A stretch of DNA of 64,000 nucleotides from Treponema sp. (lineage in GTDB: Bacteria > Spirochaetota > Spirochaetia > Treponematales > Treponemataceae). This document shows positions 26,444 to 35,085 of the stretch, one piece after another. The stretch covers positions 20,562-84,561 of the forward strand of contig JAFZYR010000013.1 of assembly GCA_017616165.1 (NCBI GenBank), read 5' to 3'. The notes beneath the pieces are model-generated. The model did no database searches and had not been told where the DNA came from. It saw only the letters and a program-made list of their open reading frames with translations. The position numbers were made by a program, and so were the translations under genes. Numbering within the stretch: the stretch's first letter is position 1; every line of letters starts with the position of its first letter.

Positions 26444-29226
26444 GACCTTTAAAGCTTGTAATGGAAGGCTTTGGAACCTACTGCAAGGAAACTATTATAG
26501 ACATGCAGAAGCTGGGCAGCTCAGGTCTGTATCTTATAACCGGTGATACTGGCGCAGGCAAAACTACAATTTTTGATGCAATTACATACGCACTTTACGG
26601 TAAGGTAAACGGAAGTGACCGAAAGGTTTCTATGGTTCGTTCAACATTTGCGGGGCCTGAAACACCCACACGTGTTGAACTGACCTTTTCTTATAACGGA
26701 AACGAATACAAGGTTGAGCGGAATCCCGAGTACGAAAGACGTGCCAAAAGGGGAGAAGGAACGACAAAACAACCTGCAGATGCAACTCTTTATCTGCCGG
26801 GTGGAAAGACTGTAAATCAGGATAAAAAAGTAACCGAAGCAATTACAGAGCTTTTGCGTTTGGATGCAGATCAGTTTTCGCAGATTGTAATGATTGCCCA
26901 GGGCGAATTTCGTCAGCTTTTGATGAGTAAAACAGAAGACAAGCAATTAATTTTCAGAAAGCTTTTTAAGACTGATTGTTACGAAACGCTTCAGTACCGG
27001 TTGAATGACGCAGAAAAGACTCTTGGAAATTCTGTAAATCAGTCACGCAGGGATATTCAACTGTATGTTAATAATATAGTCTGCGAGCCAGATGATGTTT
27101 TAAATCTGGAGGTGGAAAAAGCAAAGAAAAATGAGCTTCCTGTTGCAGAGGAAATTGAACTTGTAAAAAAAATTATAGAGTCAGATACAAATATAAAGAC
27201 CGCACTTGATGAAGATCTCTTTAAAACTCAGAAAGAGCTGAATACAATAATTGGACTGCTTGCCCAGAATGAACAAATTGATGATATAAAAAAGAGTATA
27301 AAACAGAAAAAAGCAGATATTGAAACAGCGCAGAACGCCTATAACAAAGCAAAAGAACAATATGATAAACAAAAAGAGCAGGCGCCTAAGCTTAAGGAAA
27401 AAGAAAATACTCTTGCAATTAAAAATAAAAGCCTCGCTGATTATGATGTTCTTGATTCACTTCAAAAATCAATACAAGAGGCTGAACAGGCTTCTAAAAT
27501 AAATAAAGATCTGCTCAAAACCGAGAGTGATACCCTTGAAAGTCTAAAGAACAAGAAAACGACAGATTCTGACGCCTTGAAAAAGCTTTCAAAGGCCGAT
27601 ACAGATGTTTTAGCTTACAAGGGAGAAAAGGATAAGCTTTTAGAAAGAAAGAATAAGCTTGTAGAGCTGCAGAGCCTTATTAGCCAGAACAGTAATCTGC
27701 AGCAAACCTACCAGAGGTGTGTTAAAGATTATAATGATGCTAAAACGGAATGTGATGAAGCCGACTCAAATTATAAACAGAAAAGACGCTTATTTATGGA
27801 TCAGCAGGCAGGTATTATGGCAGAAGAGCTTGCAGATGGAAAGCCTTGTCCTGTATGCGGTTCGACAACCCATCCTCACCCTGCGGTAAAAGCAAAGGAA
27901 GCTCCGTCGCAGGAAGAATTGAATCAGCTGGAGGAAGAAGCTAAAACTGCAAATGAAAAAGAAAAGAATGCCAATACCAGATGCGTAGAGGCAAAAAAGG
28001 ACTGCGATAATTCCATAAAGAATATTACTATAATGCAGAAACAGCTTTTTGAAAAGGATACTACCGCTCAAGTTGCAGATATCAAGCTTCTGGAACAGAT
28101 ATGTGCTTCAGAAATTGAAACGCTTGAAAATCAATTCAAGGCAGTTGAAGAAAAACTAAATACGGCTTTAGATGATGTTGAAAAAAAGAATCGGATAGAA
28201 AAAAATCTACCAGAGCTCGAAGAAAACATAAAGAAAAGTGATGAAGTTGTACAGAAATACCAGAATAAAATTACAGAGCTTTCTGCAAGTCTGAAGGAAA
28301 AAGAGAAGCAGGAAAAAGCCTTGATTGGCAAGCTTGATTATAAAAGCAAGGCCGAAGCAGTTGTGGCGGTTAATAATCTTCGTGAAGAAATTCATAATCA
28401 GCAGACGGCTATTGATGAGGCAAAAAAATTGTATGATTCGGCAGTTCTTGCCTTTGAAACTGCTAAGAGTGAATGCAAACAGCTGGAGGATAAGCTTGTT
28501 GAGTGGGAGCCTGTAGATGTTTCGGGAACAGAAGAGGAAAATCTTAAGCTTAAAAAGAAGATAGATAATTTGTCTCTTCAGAAAACCACTGTCGAAAGCC
28601 GCCTTAGTCAGAATAAAAAAGCTTTGCAGCAAATTCAGGCTACCTCCGAAGAGCTTATTCTTAAGGAAAATAAATATGCATGGATTTCTTCTCTTTCTAA
28701 AACTGCAAACGGAACACTTACCGGCAATAAAGAAAAAATAAAGCTTGAAACTTATATTCAAATGACTTATTTTGACAAGATTCTTGCACATGCAAATAAA
28801 AGACTTATGATAATGAGTGATAATCAATATGAGCTTCTCCGTCAGCGTGGTTCTGATAATCATAAATCGCAGACGGGGCTTGATCTTGATGTAATTGACC
28901 ATTATACAGGTGGTGTACGCAGTGTAAAAACTCTTTCGGGTGGAGAATCCTTCCAGGCCTCTCTTGCACTGGCACTTGGACTTTCTGATGAAGTACGTAT
29001 TTCTGCAGGTGGCATAAAAATTGATTCCATGTTTGTTGATGAAGGCTTTGGAACTCTTGATACAGAAACTCAGCAAAAGGCTTATAAGGCCTTGTCAACA
29101 ATTTCGGAAGGTACCCGTCTCATAGGAATCATTTCTCACGTAGATTTGCTCAAGGAAAAAATTGACAGGCAGATTGTAGTCAGGAAGGAAAGAACTGGTG
29201 GAAGTACGGTAAAACTTATGGTATAA
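26440..29226 (+). CDS. sbcC: Exonuclease SbcCD subunit C (Rad50-type ATPase)
   Basis: 928 residues. Walker A GDTGAGKTT near 35, two long coiled coils (about 180-460 and 490-760) around a zinc hook CPVCGSTTHPHP near 470, then the signature LSGGESFQASLALALG and Walker B MFVDEGFGTLD near 863. It is the SMC-like ATPase that opens and tethers DNA for SbcD. Lys/Glu-rich coiled-coil composition makes this stretch AT-rich. The fliG1 promoter lies over its last codons. Confidence 0.96.
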   Translation: MRPLKLVMEGFGTYCKETIIDMQKLGSSGLYLITGDTGAGKTTIFDAITYALYGKVNGSDRKVSMVRSTFAGPETPTRVELTFSYNGNEYKVERNPEYERRAKRGEGTTKQPADATLYLPGGKTVNQDKKVTEAITELLRLDADQFSQIVMIAQGEFRQLLMSKTEDKQLIFRKLFKTDCYETLQYRLNDAEKTLGNSVNQSRRDIQLYVNNIVCEPDDVLNLEVEKAKKNELPVAEEIELVKKIIESDTNIKTALDEDLFKTQKELNTIIGLLAQNEQIDDIKKSIKQKKADIETAQNAYNKAKEQYDKQKEQAPKLKEKENTLAIKNKSLADYDVLDSLQKSIQEAEQASKINKDLLKTESDTLESLKNKKTTDSDALKKLSKADTDVLAYKGEKDKLLERKNKLVELQSLISQNSNLQQTYQRCVKDYNDAKTECDEADSNYKQKRRLFMDQQAGIMAEELADGKPCPVCGSTTHPHPAVKAKEAPSQEELNQLEEEAKTANEKEKNANTRCVEAKKDCDNSIKNITIMQKQLFEKDTTAQVADIKLLEQICASEIETLENQFKAVEEKLNTALDDVEKKNRIEKNLPELEENIKKSDEVVQKYQNKITELSASLKEKEKQEKALIGKLDYKSKAEAVVAVNNLREEIHNQQTAIDEAKKLYDSAVLAFETAKSECKQLEDKLVEWEPVDVSGTEEENLKLKKKIDNLSLQKTTVESRLSQNKKALQQIQATSEELILKENKYAWISSLSKTANGTLTGNKEKIKLETYIQMTYFDKILAHANKRLMIMSDNQYELLRQRGSDNHKSQTGLDLDVIDHYTGGVRSVKTLSGGESFQASLALALGLSDEVRISAGGIKIDSMFVDEGFGTLDTETQQKAYKALSTISEGTRLIGIISHVDLLKEKIDRQIVVRKERTGGSTVKLMV

Positions 29227-29227
29227 T
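29219..29227 (+). promoter_or_regulatory. Extended -10 promoter of fliG1, leaderless
   Basis: TGG-TATAAT (29219-29227) overlaps the sbcC stop; the ATG is 6 nt downstream with no clear Shine-Dalgarno. Confidence 0.5.
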
Positions 29228-29233
29228 ATCCTT

Positions 29234-30418
29234 ATGAACCTGAATGATTTAAGAAAAAATGCATATGGTGCGGGTGCTGCTACAGGGGCTGGCGAAAAAA
29301 AAGAGGCTGCTCCTAAGGACGAGGCACCTGTTGGACAAGGCTTTAAAAAGTTTGGTGCCGCTGCGGCTGCAGAAATCCTTAAGGAGCAGGGGCTTGTAAA
29401 GGTTCCTGTTCAGGAGCCGGAGCAGGAAGGCCGGGAATCTGTCTATCGCCGTGTTGCAAAATTCCTTCTTTTAATTGGCGAAGACGAAGCTGCAAAAATC
29501 CTGCCGCATCTTTCCGAAAAACAGATTGAAAAAATCATTCCAGAAATTGCTTCCATACGTTCTGTAGACCAGGAAGAAGCTGCTGTAATACTCGAAGAAT
29601 TTAATACCCTGCTTGAAAATGCAAAGAAAAGCGGTGGTCCGGAAACAGCACGCGAAATGCTCATTAAGGCTTATGGACAGGATAGGGCAGACGAGATGCT
29701 CAAAAAAGCCATGCCTGCCCAGGAAAAAAAGCCCTTTGAATATCTTGATGATGCCGATGAAGAAAAAATCAGCCTGCTTTTAAAAGACGAAAATGCTGGT
29801 GTTCAGTCACTTGTGCTTTCTCATCTTGTACCTGCTAAGGCTGCTGCTGTTATAAAGGCTATGGACGAAGAGCAGCGCAAGGAGGTTGTGCTCCGTCTTG
29901 CAAAGATGGAACCAATTTCCCCCGAAATTTTAAAGCGTGTTGACCATGCCATGTACGAAAAATCCAAGAATACCTCTACCGAGCATGCTCAGAATATTGA
30001 CGGACGTAATGCCCTTGCACAGATTCTCAAAAAAATGGATTCCGGTGCCGAAATAGACATCTTAAAATCGCTTTCTGCCGAAGACCCGGATCTTGGACTG
30101 GACCTTAAAAAACGCCTGTTTACTCTGGACGATGTCATTGCCGCAGACGACAAATTTGTTCAAAAGCAGCTGCGTGAGCTTAGCGACGAGGATGTTGCCT
30201 ATCTTATTGCTGCCAAGTCAGATGAGTTCCGTGCAAAGATTCTGGACAATGTATCTAACGCCCGCAGGTCCGAAATTCTTGAACAGGAAGATATTCTTAA
30301 ACCAATGCGACGTTCTACCTGTGAAGACATTACAAATAAATTTGTTGGAATACTCCGCCGTGCCTATGAGGACGGTGATCTTATAATCAAGGGACGCAAT
30401 GAAGAGGCGTATGTTTAA
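29234..30418 (+). CDS. FliG-family flagellar motor switch paralogue (FliG1-like)
   Basis: 394 residues. After a low-complexity Ala/Gly/Glu N-terminus (about 1-70), FliG N, middle and C domains can be followed (FLLLIGEDEAAKILPHLSEK; LSHLVPAKAAAVIKAM; FTLDDVIAADDKFVQKQLRE). The FliM-binding EHPQ motif of the middle domain is replaced (KDENAGVQ), and the charged torque residues in the C domain are only partly kept. Spirochaetes carry two FliG proteins; FliG1 of Borrelia is an auxiliary protein needed for normal motility rather than the main rotor subunit. This one fits that role. The M16C gene follows after 2 bp. Confidence 0.82.
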   Translation: MNLNDLRKNAYGAGAATGAGEKKEAAPKDEAPVGQGFKKFGAAAAAEILKEQGLVKVPVQEPEQEGRESVYRRVAKFLLLIGEDEAAKILPHLSEKQIEKIIPEIASIRSVDQEEAAVILEEFNTLLENAKKSGGPETAREMLIKAYGQDRADEMLKKAMPAQEKKPFEYLDDADEEKISLLLKDENAGVQSLVLSHLVPAKAAAVIKAMDEEQRKEVVLRLAKMEPISPEILKRVDHAMYEKSKNTSTEHAQNIDGRNALAQILKKMDSGAEIDILKSLSAEDPDLGLDLKKRLFTLDDVIAADDKFVQKQLRELSDEDVAYLIAAKSDEFRAKILDNVSNARRSEILEQEDILKPMRRSTCEDITNKFVGILRRAYEDGDLIIKGRNEEAYV

Positions 30419-30420
30419 TT

Positions 30421-33400
30421 ATGGAAAAGTTTGATTTTTTAAACCCAGCCAATATCGGCAAAGACTATAAGGGCTTTCTGCTCCTTAAAATAGAAGATGT
30501 ACCGGACTACAAATGCAAGTCTGTTTTTCTACGTCACAAGCGCACGGGTCTTGAGGTTTTTCACCTTATAAAAAACGACCACGAAAACCTTTTTGCCTTT
30601 GCCTTTAGAACTGCTGCCAAGGATTCAAAGGGTACTGCCCATATCATTGAGCATTCAAATCTGTGCAGCTCCGAAAAATTCCCTCTCAAAGAGCCTTTCT
30701 CAACTCTTGCAGGTCAGAGCATTTCTACATTCTTAAACGCAATGACTTACCCGGACAAAACTGTTTACCCAGCAGCTTCTATAGTCCGCAGCGACTATTT
30801 TAATATGTTTGACGTATATGCCGACTGTGTTTTCTTTCCAAAGCTCACACACGATACCTTTATTCAGGAAGGCCATAGACTCGAAATGGATGCTGAAGGA
30901 AAAACAAGCATTCAGGGTGTAGTTTACAACGAAATGAAGGCCAACTTTACAACCTTCTATCAGATTGCAAATAACGAGCTGCTCGCCGCTATGTTCCCCG
31001 ATTCTTACCCGGCCTTTTCTTCCGGCGGTGACCCTGCTGTTATCCCTTCGCTTACCTACGAACAGTTTTTGAACTTTCATAAAACCTTCTATAGTCCTGA
31101 TAACTGCTGTCTTTTCCTTTATGGTGATATTCCGACTCAAGACCAGCTTGACTTTATGGACGAAAAATACATGCGCCGCCTGGAAGAAAAATTCAACTGC
31201 ACAAGCGACGTTCCTTATGCAAGCCAGCCGCTTCCTTATGTAAAGCCTGAAGTTAAGGAATTGCTGCAGCTCAAAAAACTTGATAAATCAATCTTCCTTG
31301 AAAAAACAGCTCCGGACCAGGGCGCTACAGGAAACATGGCAGTTATTGCCAAATACACAGGCGGATCTGATATCGAAAAATATTTCCTTGGCGAAGTAAT
31401 CTGCGGAAACGACTCATCTCCTTTGCTCAAGGCAATCAAGGATTCAGGACTTGGAGACATGCCTTATACCGGAAACTTCGGCCAGTTCAAGGAAGAATTC
31501 TGGGTAAACGGAATTGGCGGTGTAAAGGAAGGAAACGAAAAAAAGGTTTTTGCCCTGTTTGAAAAAGAAATAGCAAAGCTTTATAAAAACGGTGTTTCGC
31601 AGGAGGATATAGATTCTGCCGTTATGGGAATTGACTTTAACCTGCGCGAAGAAAACCGCTGGTGGGGTCCGTTTTCTATAAACATTATGGAAAAGGCTCT
31701 CAAGGGCTGGGTATGGGGAGATTCCTGTACAAGTCAGCTTTGTCCTATTACAAAGTTTGAAGCGCTCAAAAAAGAGCTCAAGGCAGACCCTCACTATGTT
31801 CAAAAGCTTATCAAAAAATATTTTATAGACCCGGAGGTTGAATGCCGCCTTATTGTACGTCCTTCTAAAACCTATCTTGAAGATCGTGCAAAGGCAGAAG
31901 CCGCACTTGTTGAAAAGCTTGATAAGGCTGCCGACAAGGAAGCTCTTAAAAAAGATCTTGACCGCCTGCACGAATACCAGGCACATGTAGAAACTCCCCA
32001 AGAGCTTGCCTGCATTCCTCATACAAAGGTAGAGGCGCTTGAAAAAACTGTAGAAGAACCAAAGGTAGAGCTGCAGACTGTAACAGGTGCCGACGGCTCT
32101 GATATCCCGCTTTTTGTAAGCCGTGAAGAAACAAACGGTCTGTTTTACATAGATGTACTTTTCCCGTTTGACAGACTTTCTCCGGAACACTTTAAGCACA
32201 TTCCTTTCCTTTCAAATGTAATTACAAACATAGGCTGGGAAGGAAAAAAATGGGATGAATGTATAACAGAATCTGCCTGCATTATGGGCGACGTGTGGGG
32301 AAGAATCCTTGCCGGTTCTGTTTATGATGTTCCTCAGTGTAACGACCTTGCACAAAAATACGGACAGTACAATTTCTGTGGCCGCAAATGGCTTGGAGTA
32401 AGCTGCAAGGCCCTTACCGACAAGGCTGCAGAATCTCTGGACCTGCTTGCCCGCATCATTACAAAGATGGACTTTAAGGATGCAGCCCGTCTAAAAAATC
32501 TTATTCAGGAGCAGCGTGCCGGCAGAAAAGCAAGTCTTGTAAATAACGGAAGAGACCTTGCCTTTAAGCGTTGTACTGCCACCTGGAGCGAAGGCTATGC
32601 CCTTGCAGAAATCCTTTGGGGTGTAACTCAGCTTTATACAGTAAGCGAATACAAAGAAAAGAACGCAAAGAAAATCCTTAAGGAATTTGAATACATTTAC
32701 AAGGAAAGCCTCAAGGCGGGTGGGGTAATCCACATTACTGCCGATGATGCTTCTCTTGAAAAGCTCATGCCTCTGCTCAAGGACTTTGCAAAGAAGGCAG
32801 GCCTTACAAAGCTGCTTCCTTCACTCAACTACAAGCTCGAAGATTATCTTCCTTATGTTGTTGGAGCTCAAAACTCAATGGGAGAACAGACACGAGAAAG
32901 CCTTAAGACTGATTCACAGACAGGTTATGCTACTGTTGTTTCAAGATGTTCTCCATATCTTACAGCTGAGTCTGCTGCAGAACAGGTTTATACAACCTGG
33001 CTTAACAATCACACCTTCTGGGAAAAGTTCAGAACTACAGGCGGCTGTTACGGGGCTGGCATTTATCCTGATTCAGGCGAAACCTGCTTAAAGATGAGCA
33101 CCTATCGCGACCCTGCACCTGAAAAGCATGCAGAGCTTCTTCTTGAAACAATTAAGGAGCTTTCGGGCAGTGACTTTACTCATGAAGATGTGGAAAAATC
33201 AATTGTTACCTGTTATGGAACTGCAATTGAGCCTCAGACCCCTCAGGACCGTGGTAAGCAGGCCTTTGAAACCTTCCTTTATGCAAATAACGGCTTTAAG
33301 CAGTTAAAAGTAGACAAGCTTCTGGCTGTAAAAGACACCGATGTAAAAGAAGCAGCACAGAGACTTGCCCTTCTGGCCGATAAAGAGTCTCACAAGGTTA

Positions 33401-33456
33401 TTTTCTGTGATAAATCTAAAGAATCCTATGGAAAAAATCTTGATTTACCATTATAA
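30421..33456 (+). CDS. M16C metallopeptidase (PreP/falcilysin-like)
   Basis: 1011 residues, the full length of the M16C group, with two related halves. The inverted zinc motif HIIEH is near residue 74, and the third ligand lies in GVVYNEMKANF about 80 residues later. Family-typical segments include EHSNLCSSEKFPLKEPF and FLNAMTYPDKTVYP. Such enzymes enclose and degrade unfolded peptides. No signal peptide is visible, so it is likely cytoplasmic. It is 2 bp from fliG1 and probably co-transcribed. Confidence 0.93.
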   Translation: MEKFDFLNPANIGKDYKGFLLLKIEDVPDYKCKSVFLRHKRTGLEVFHLIKNDHENLFAFAFRTAAKDSKGTAHIIEHSNLCSSEKFPLKEPFSTLAGQSISTFLNAMTYPDKTVYPAASIVRSDYFNMFDVYADCVFFPKLTHDTFIQEGHRLEMDAEGKTSIQGVVYNEMKANFTTFYQIANNELLAAMFPDSYPAFSSGGDPAVIPSLTYEQFLNFHKTFYSPDNCCLFLYGDIPTQDQLDFMDEKYMRRLEEKFNCTSDVPYASQPLPYVKPEVKELLQLKKLDKSIFLEKTAPDQGATGNMAVIAKYTGGSDIEKYFLGEVICGNDSSPLLKAIKDSGLGDMPYTGNFGQFKEEFWVNGIGGVKEGNEKKVFALFEKEIAKLYKNGVSQEDIDSAVMGIDFNLREENRWWGPFSINIMEKALKGWVWGDSCTSQLCPITKFEALKKELKADPHYVQKLIKKYFIDPEVECRLIVRPSKTYLEDRAKAEAALVEKLDKAADKEALKKDLDRLHEYQAHVETPQELACIPHTKVEALEKTVEEPKVELQTVTGADGSDIPLFVSREETNGLFYIDVLFPFDRLSPEHFKHIPFLSNVITNIGWEGKKWDECITESACIMGDVWGRILAGSVYDVPQCNDLAQKYGQYNFCGRKWLGVSCKALTDKAAESLDLLARIITKMDFKDAARLKNLIQEQRAGRKASLVNNGRDLAFKRCTATWSEGYALAEILWGVTQLYTVSEYKEKNAKKILKEFEYIYKESLKAGGVIHITADDASLEKLMPLLKDFAKKAGLTKLLPSLNYKLEDYLPYVVGAQNSMGEQTRESLKTDSQTGYATVVSRCSPYLTAESAAEQVYTTWLNNHTFWEKFRTTGGCYGAGIYPDSGETCLKMSTYRDPAPEKHAELLLETIKELSGSDFTHEDVEKSIVTCYGTAIEPQTPQDRGKQAFETFLYANNGFKQLKVDKLLAVKDTDVKEAAQRLALLADKESHKVIFCDKSKESYGKNLDLPL

Positions 33457-33491
33457 TATTGTATCAAGAGTAATTTAAACAGGAGTTACTT

Positions 33492-33716
33492 ATGGATAAG
33501 AAAACAAAAGAATGTATTAAGATGCTTCGAGACCTGGTTTCTGATGTTCAGGGCGCTCCATTTCCGGGGGGAGATATCAATACTGAACTGTATGCAATCT
33601 GGTATGAACATGCTCAGAAGGCCGCAGTAGAATGTTTTGAATTTCTGAATGATAATTTCCCAAAAGAACAGAAGGAACTTACCAAGTCTATAGATAAACT
33701 TTTTGAAAAGAATTAA
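33492..33716 (+). CDS. Small acidic/basic soluble protein of unknown function
   Basis: 74 residues, preceded by AGGAG 6 nt from the ATG. The sequence (MDKKTKECIKMLRDLVSDVQ ... KSIDKLFEKN) is helical, charged, with no membrane segment or known motif. I do not recognise the family. The good ribosome site and normal codon use support a real gene. Confidence 0.65.
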   Translation: MDKKTKECIKMLRDLVSDVQGAPFPGGDINTELYAIWYEHAQKAAVECFEFLNDNFPKEQKELTKSIDKLFEKN

Positions 33717-33798
33717 TCTGCAGCTCAAAAAAAGACTAAAAAATGTCCATTTATTACCGAAAATAAGAGAGATATCTTATATAAGGTGTAAATGAATA

Positions 33799-34974
33799 AT
33801 GGCTGCTACAAAAAAGAACATAAAAGATAGCAAATATGGATTATCTGGTTCGTCAAAAAAATCGGGTGTAAATTTCTGGCGTAGTTTTTTTACTGCTTAC
33901 GAAAAGAATTCTGCAACAGAACAATTATTTTTTATCGAACTGGAGCTTCTTAATCCAGCCCTTTCACCAGCAGAGCCACTGTTGGGTTTTAAGCCGCGTG
34001 TTACAATCACAGAAGAAGATTTACAGTATACGCTGGCCGGTACTTTAGCCGCAAAAGATTTAAAATCAGAAAATATAATTCAGCCTTCCTATGTTGCCGT
34101 ACGCTTTGGCACACTCGGTGCAGAAGCAAAGCAGCTGTGCTCTTATCACTGCATAAAGAATATTCGTTTTTCAAGCAAGCCGTTTACAATTCAGATGGAT
34201 AATAAAATCTTTGGAGAAGACTGTCTTAGCGGTTATATAAATATTTCTGAAGAAGAATACCAGAAGCATCCTGAATATTTTTGCGACAGAGGCTTTGCTT
34301 CCTGGAACTTAAAATATGAAGTTATCCGCGATATGGGCGAAGGCTATAAAAACAAAACGGACCGCTGGTTCCCGTATGGTATAAAAACCAATTTTTCGGG
34401 AATGATCAGCTTTGACGGCGCCGACTATATTGTTGAACCAAGAAAATGCATGGGCTATATGGACCGCTACTGGGGAAAATCCTTCCCTTACGACTGGTTC
34501 CATATTTCTTCTGCAAGCCTTACAAGCATTATTTCCGGCCGCGTTCTTCAGAATTCCTTCTTTTCTATTCAGGGTGTTTTTGAAGACAAGCTTGCATTTA
34601 TGGGAAGCTTTGAAGGCTCGGATATTCTTTTCCCTGCAACCTTAAGCAAAAGACAATATTCCTGTGTATGGGACTGTATTCAGACTCCGGAAAGCGAAGA
34701 GCCTGATGAGAACAAGCTGCACTGGTCTGTAAGTATAAACAACAAGCTTTGGGTGCTTGATATTGATGTTTACTGCCGTCTTAAGGATTTGTCTACACGT
34801 GTCCTTGAGCTTCCGGAAGGTAACCGCAAGGTATTAAGAGTGCTTCAGGGTGCCACCGGAACCGGCGAAATAAAGCTCTTTAAGAAAAACCGCAATACTC
34901 TTGAGCAGATTGAATACGCCAATATAACAAAAACCGTCTGTGAATTCGGTCACGAAGAAGACGGCGAACTGTAG
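33799..34974 (+). CDS. Tocopherol-cyclase-like (lipocalin-type) protein of unknown role
   Basis: 391 residues, no signal peptide. The stretch GYMDRYWGKSFPYDWFHISS near residue 219 resembles the conserved aspartate/tryptophan region of tocopherol-cyclase-like and AttH-type beta-barrel proteins found in several anaerobes without tocopherol. A role in lipid or carotenoid chemistry is only a family hint. AAGGTG lies 10 nt before the ATG. It stands alone between a small gene and clpB. Confidence 0.6.
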   Translation: MAATKKNIKDSKYGLSGSSKKSGVNFWRSFFTAYEKNSATEQLFFIELELLNPALSPAEPLLGFKPRVTITEEDLQYTLAGTLAAKDLKSENIIQPSYVAVRFGTLGAEAKQLCSYHCIKNIRFSSKPFTIQMDNKIFGEDCLSGYINISEEEYQKHPEYFCDRGFASWNLKYEVIRDMGEGYKNKTDRWFPYGIKTNFSGMISFDGADYIVEPRKCMGYMDRYWGKSFPYDWFHISSASLTSIISGRVLQNSFFSIQGVFEDKLAFMGSFEGSDILFPATLSKRQYSCVWDCIQTPESEEPDENKLHWSVSINNKLWVLDIDVYCRLKDLSTRVLELPEGNRKVLRVLQGATGTGEIKLFKKNRNTLEQIEYANITKTVCEFGHEEDGEL

Positions 34975-34976
34975 CG

Positions 34977-35030
34977 CCCTTCGACAGGCTCAGGGACCAC
35001 GCGTCATTGCGAGCGAAGCGAAGCAATCCA
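34977..35030. repeat. Composite repeat: family B followed by family A
   Basis: CCCTTCGACAGGCTCAGGGACC (shown split: 34977-34998) then GTCATTGCGAGCGAAGC ... CAATCCA (35003-35030), in the gap before clpB. Same B-then-A order and spacing as at 25.15 kb. Confidence 0.85.
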
Positions 35031-35085
35031 TTTTTTACTTGTCGATTTCCTCTTTTATTATTATTTTCATAGATAGGTGATGTCT

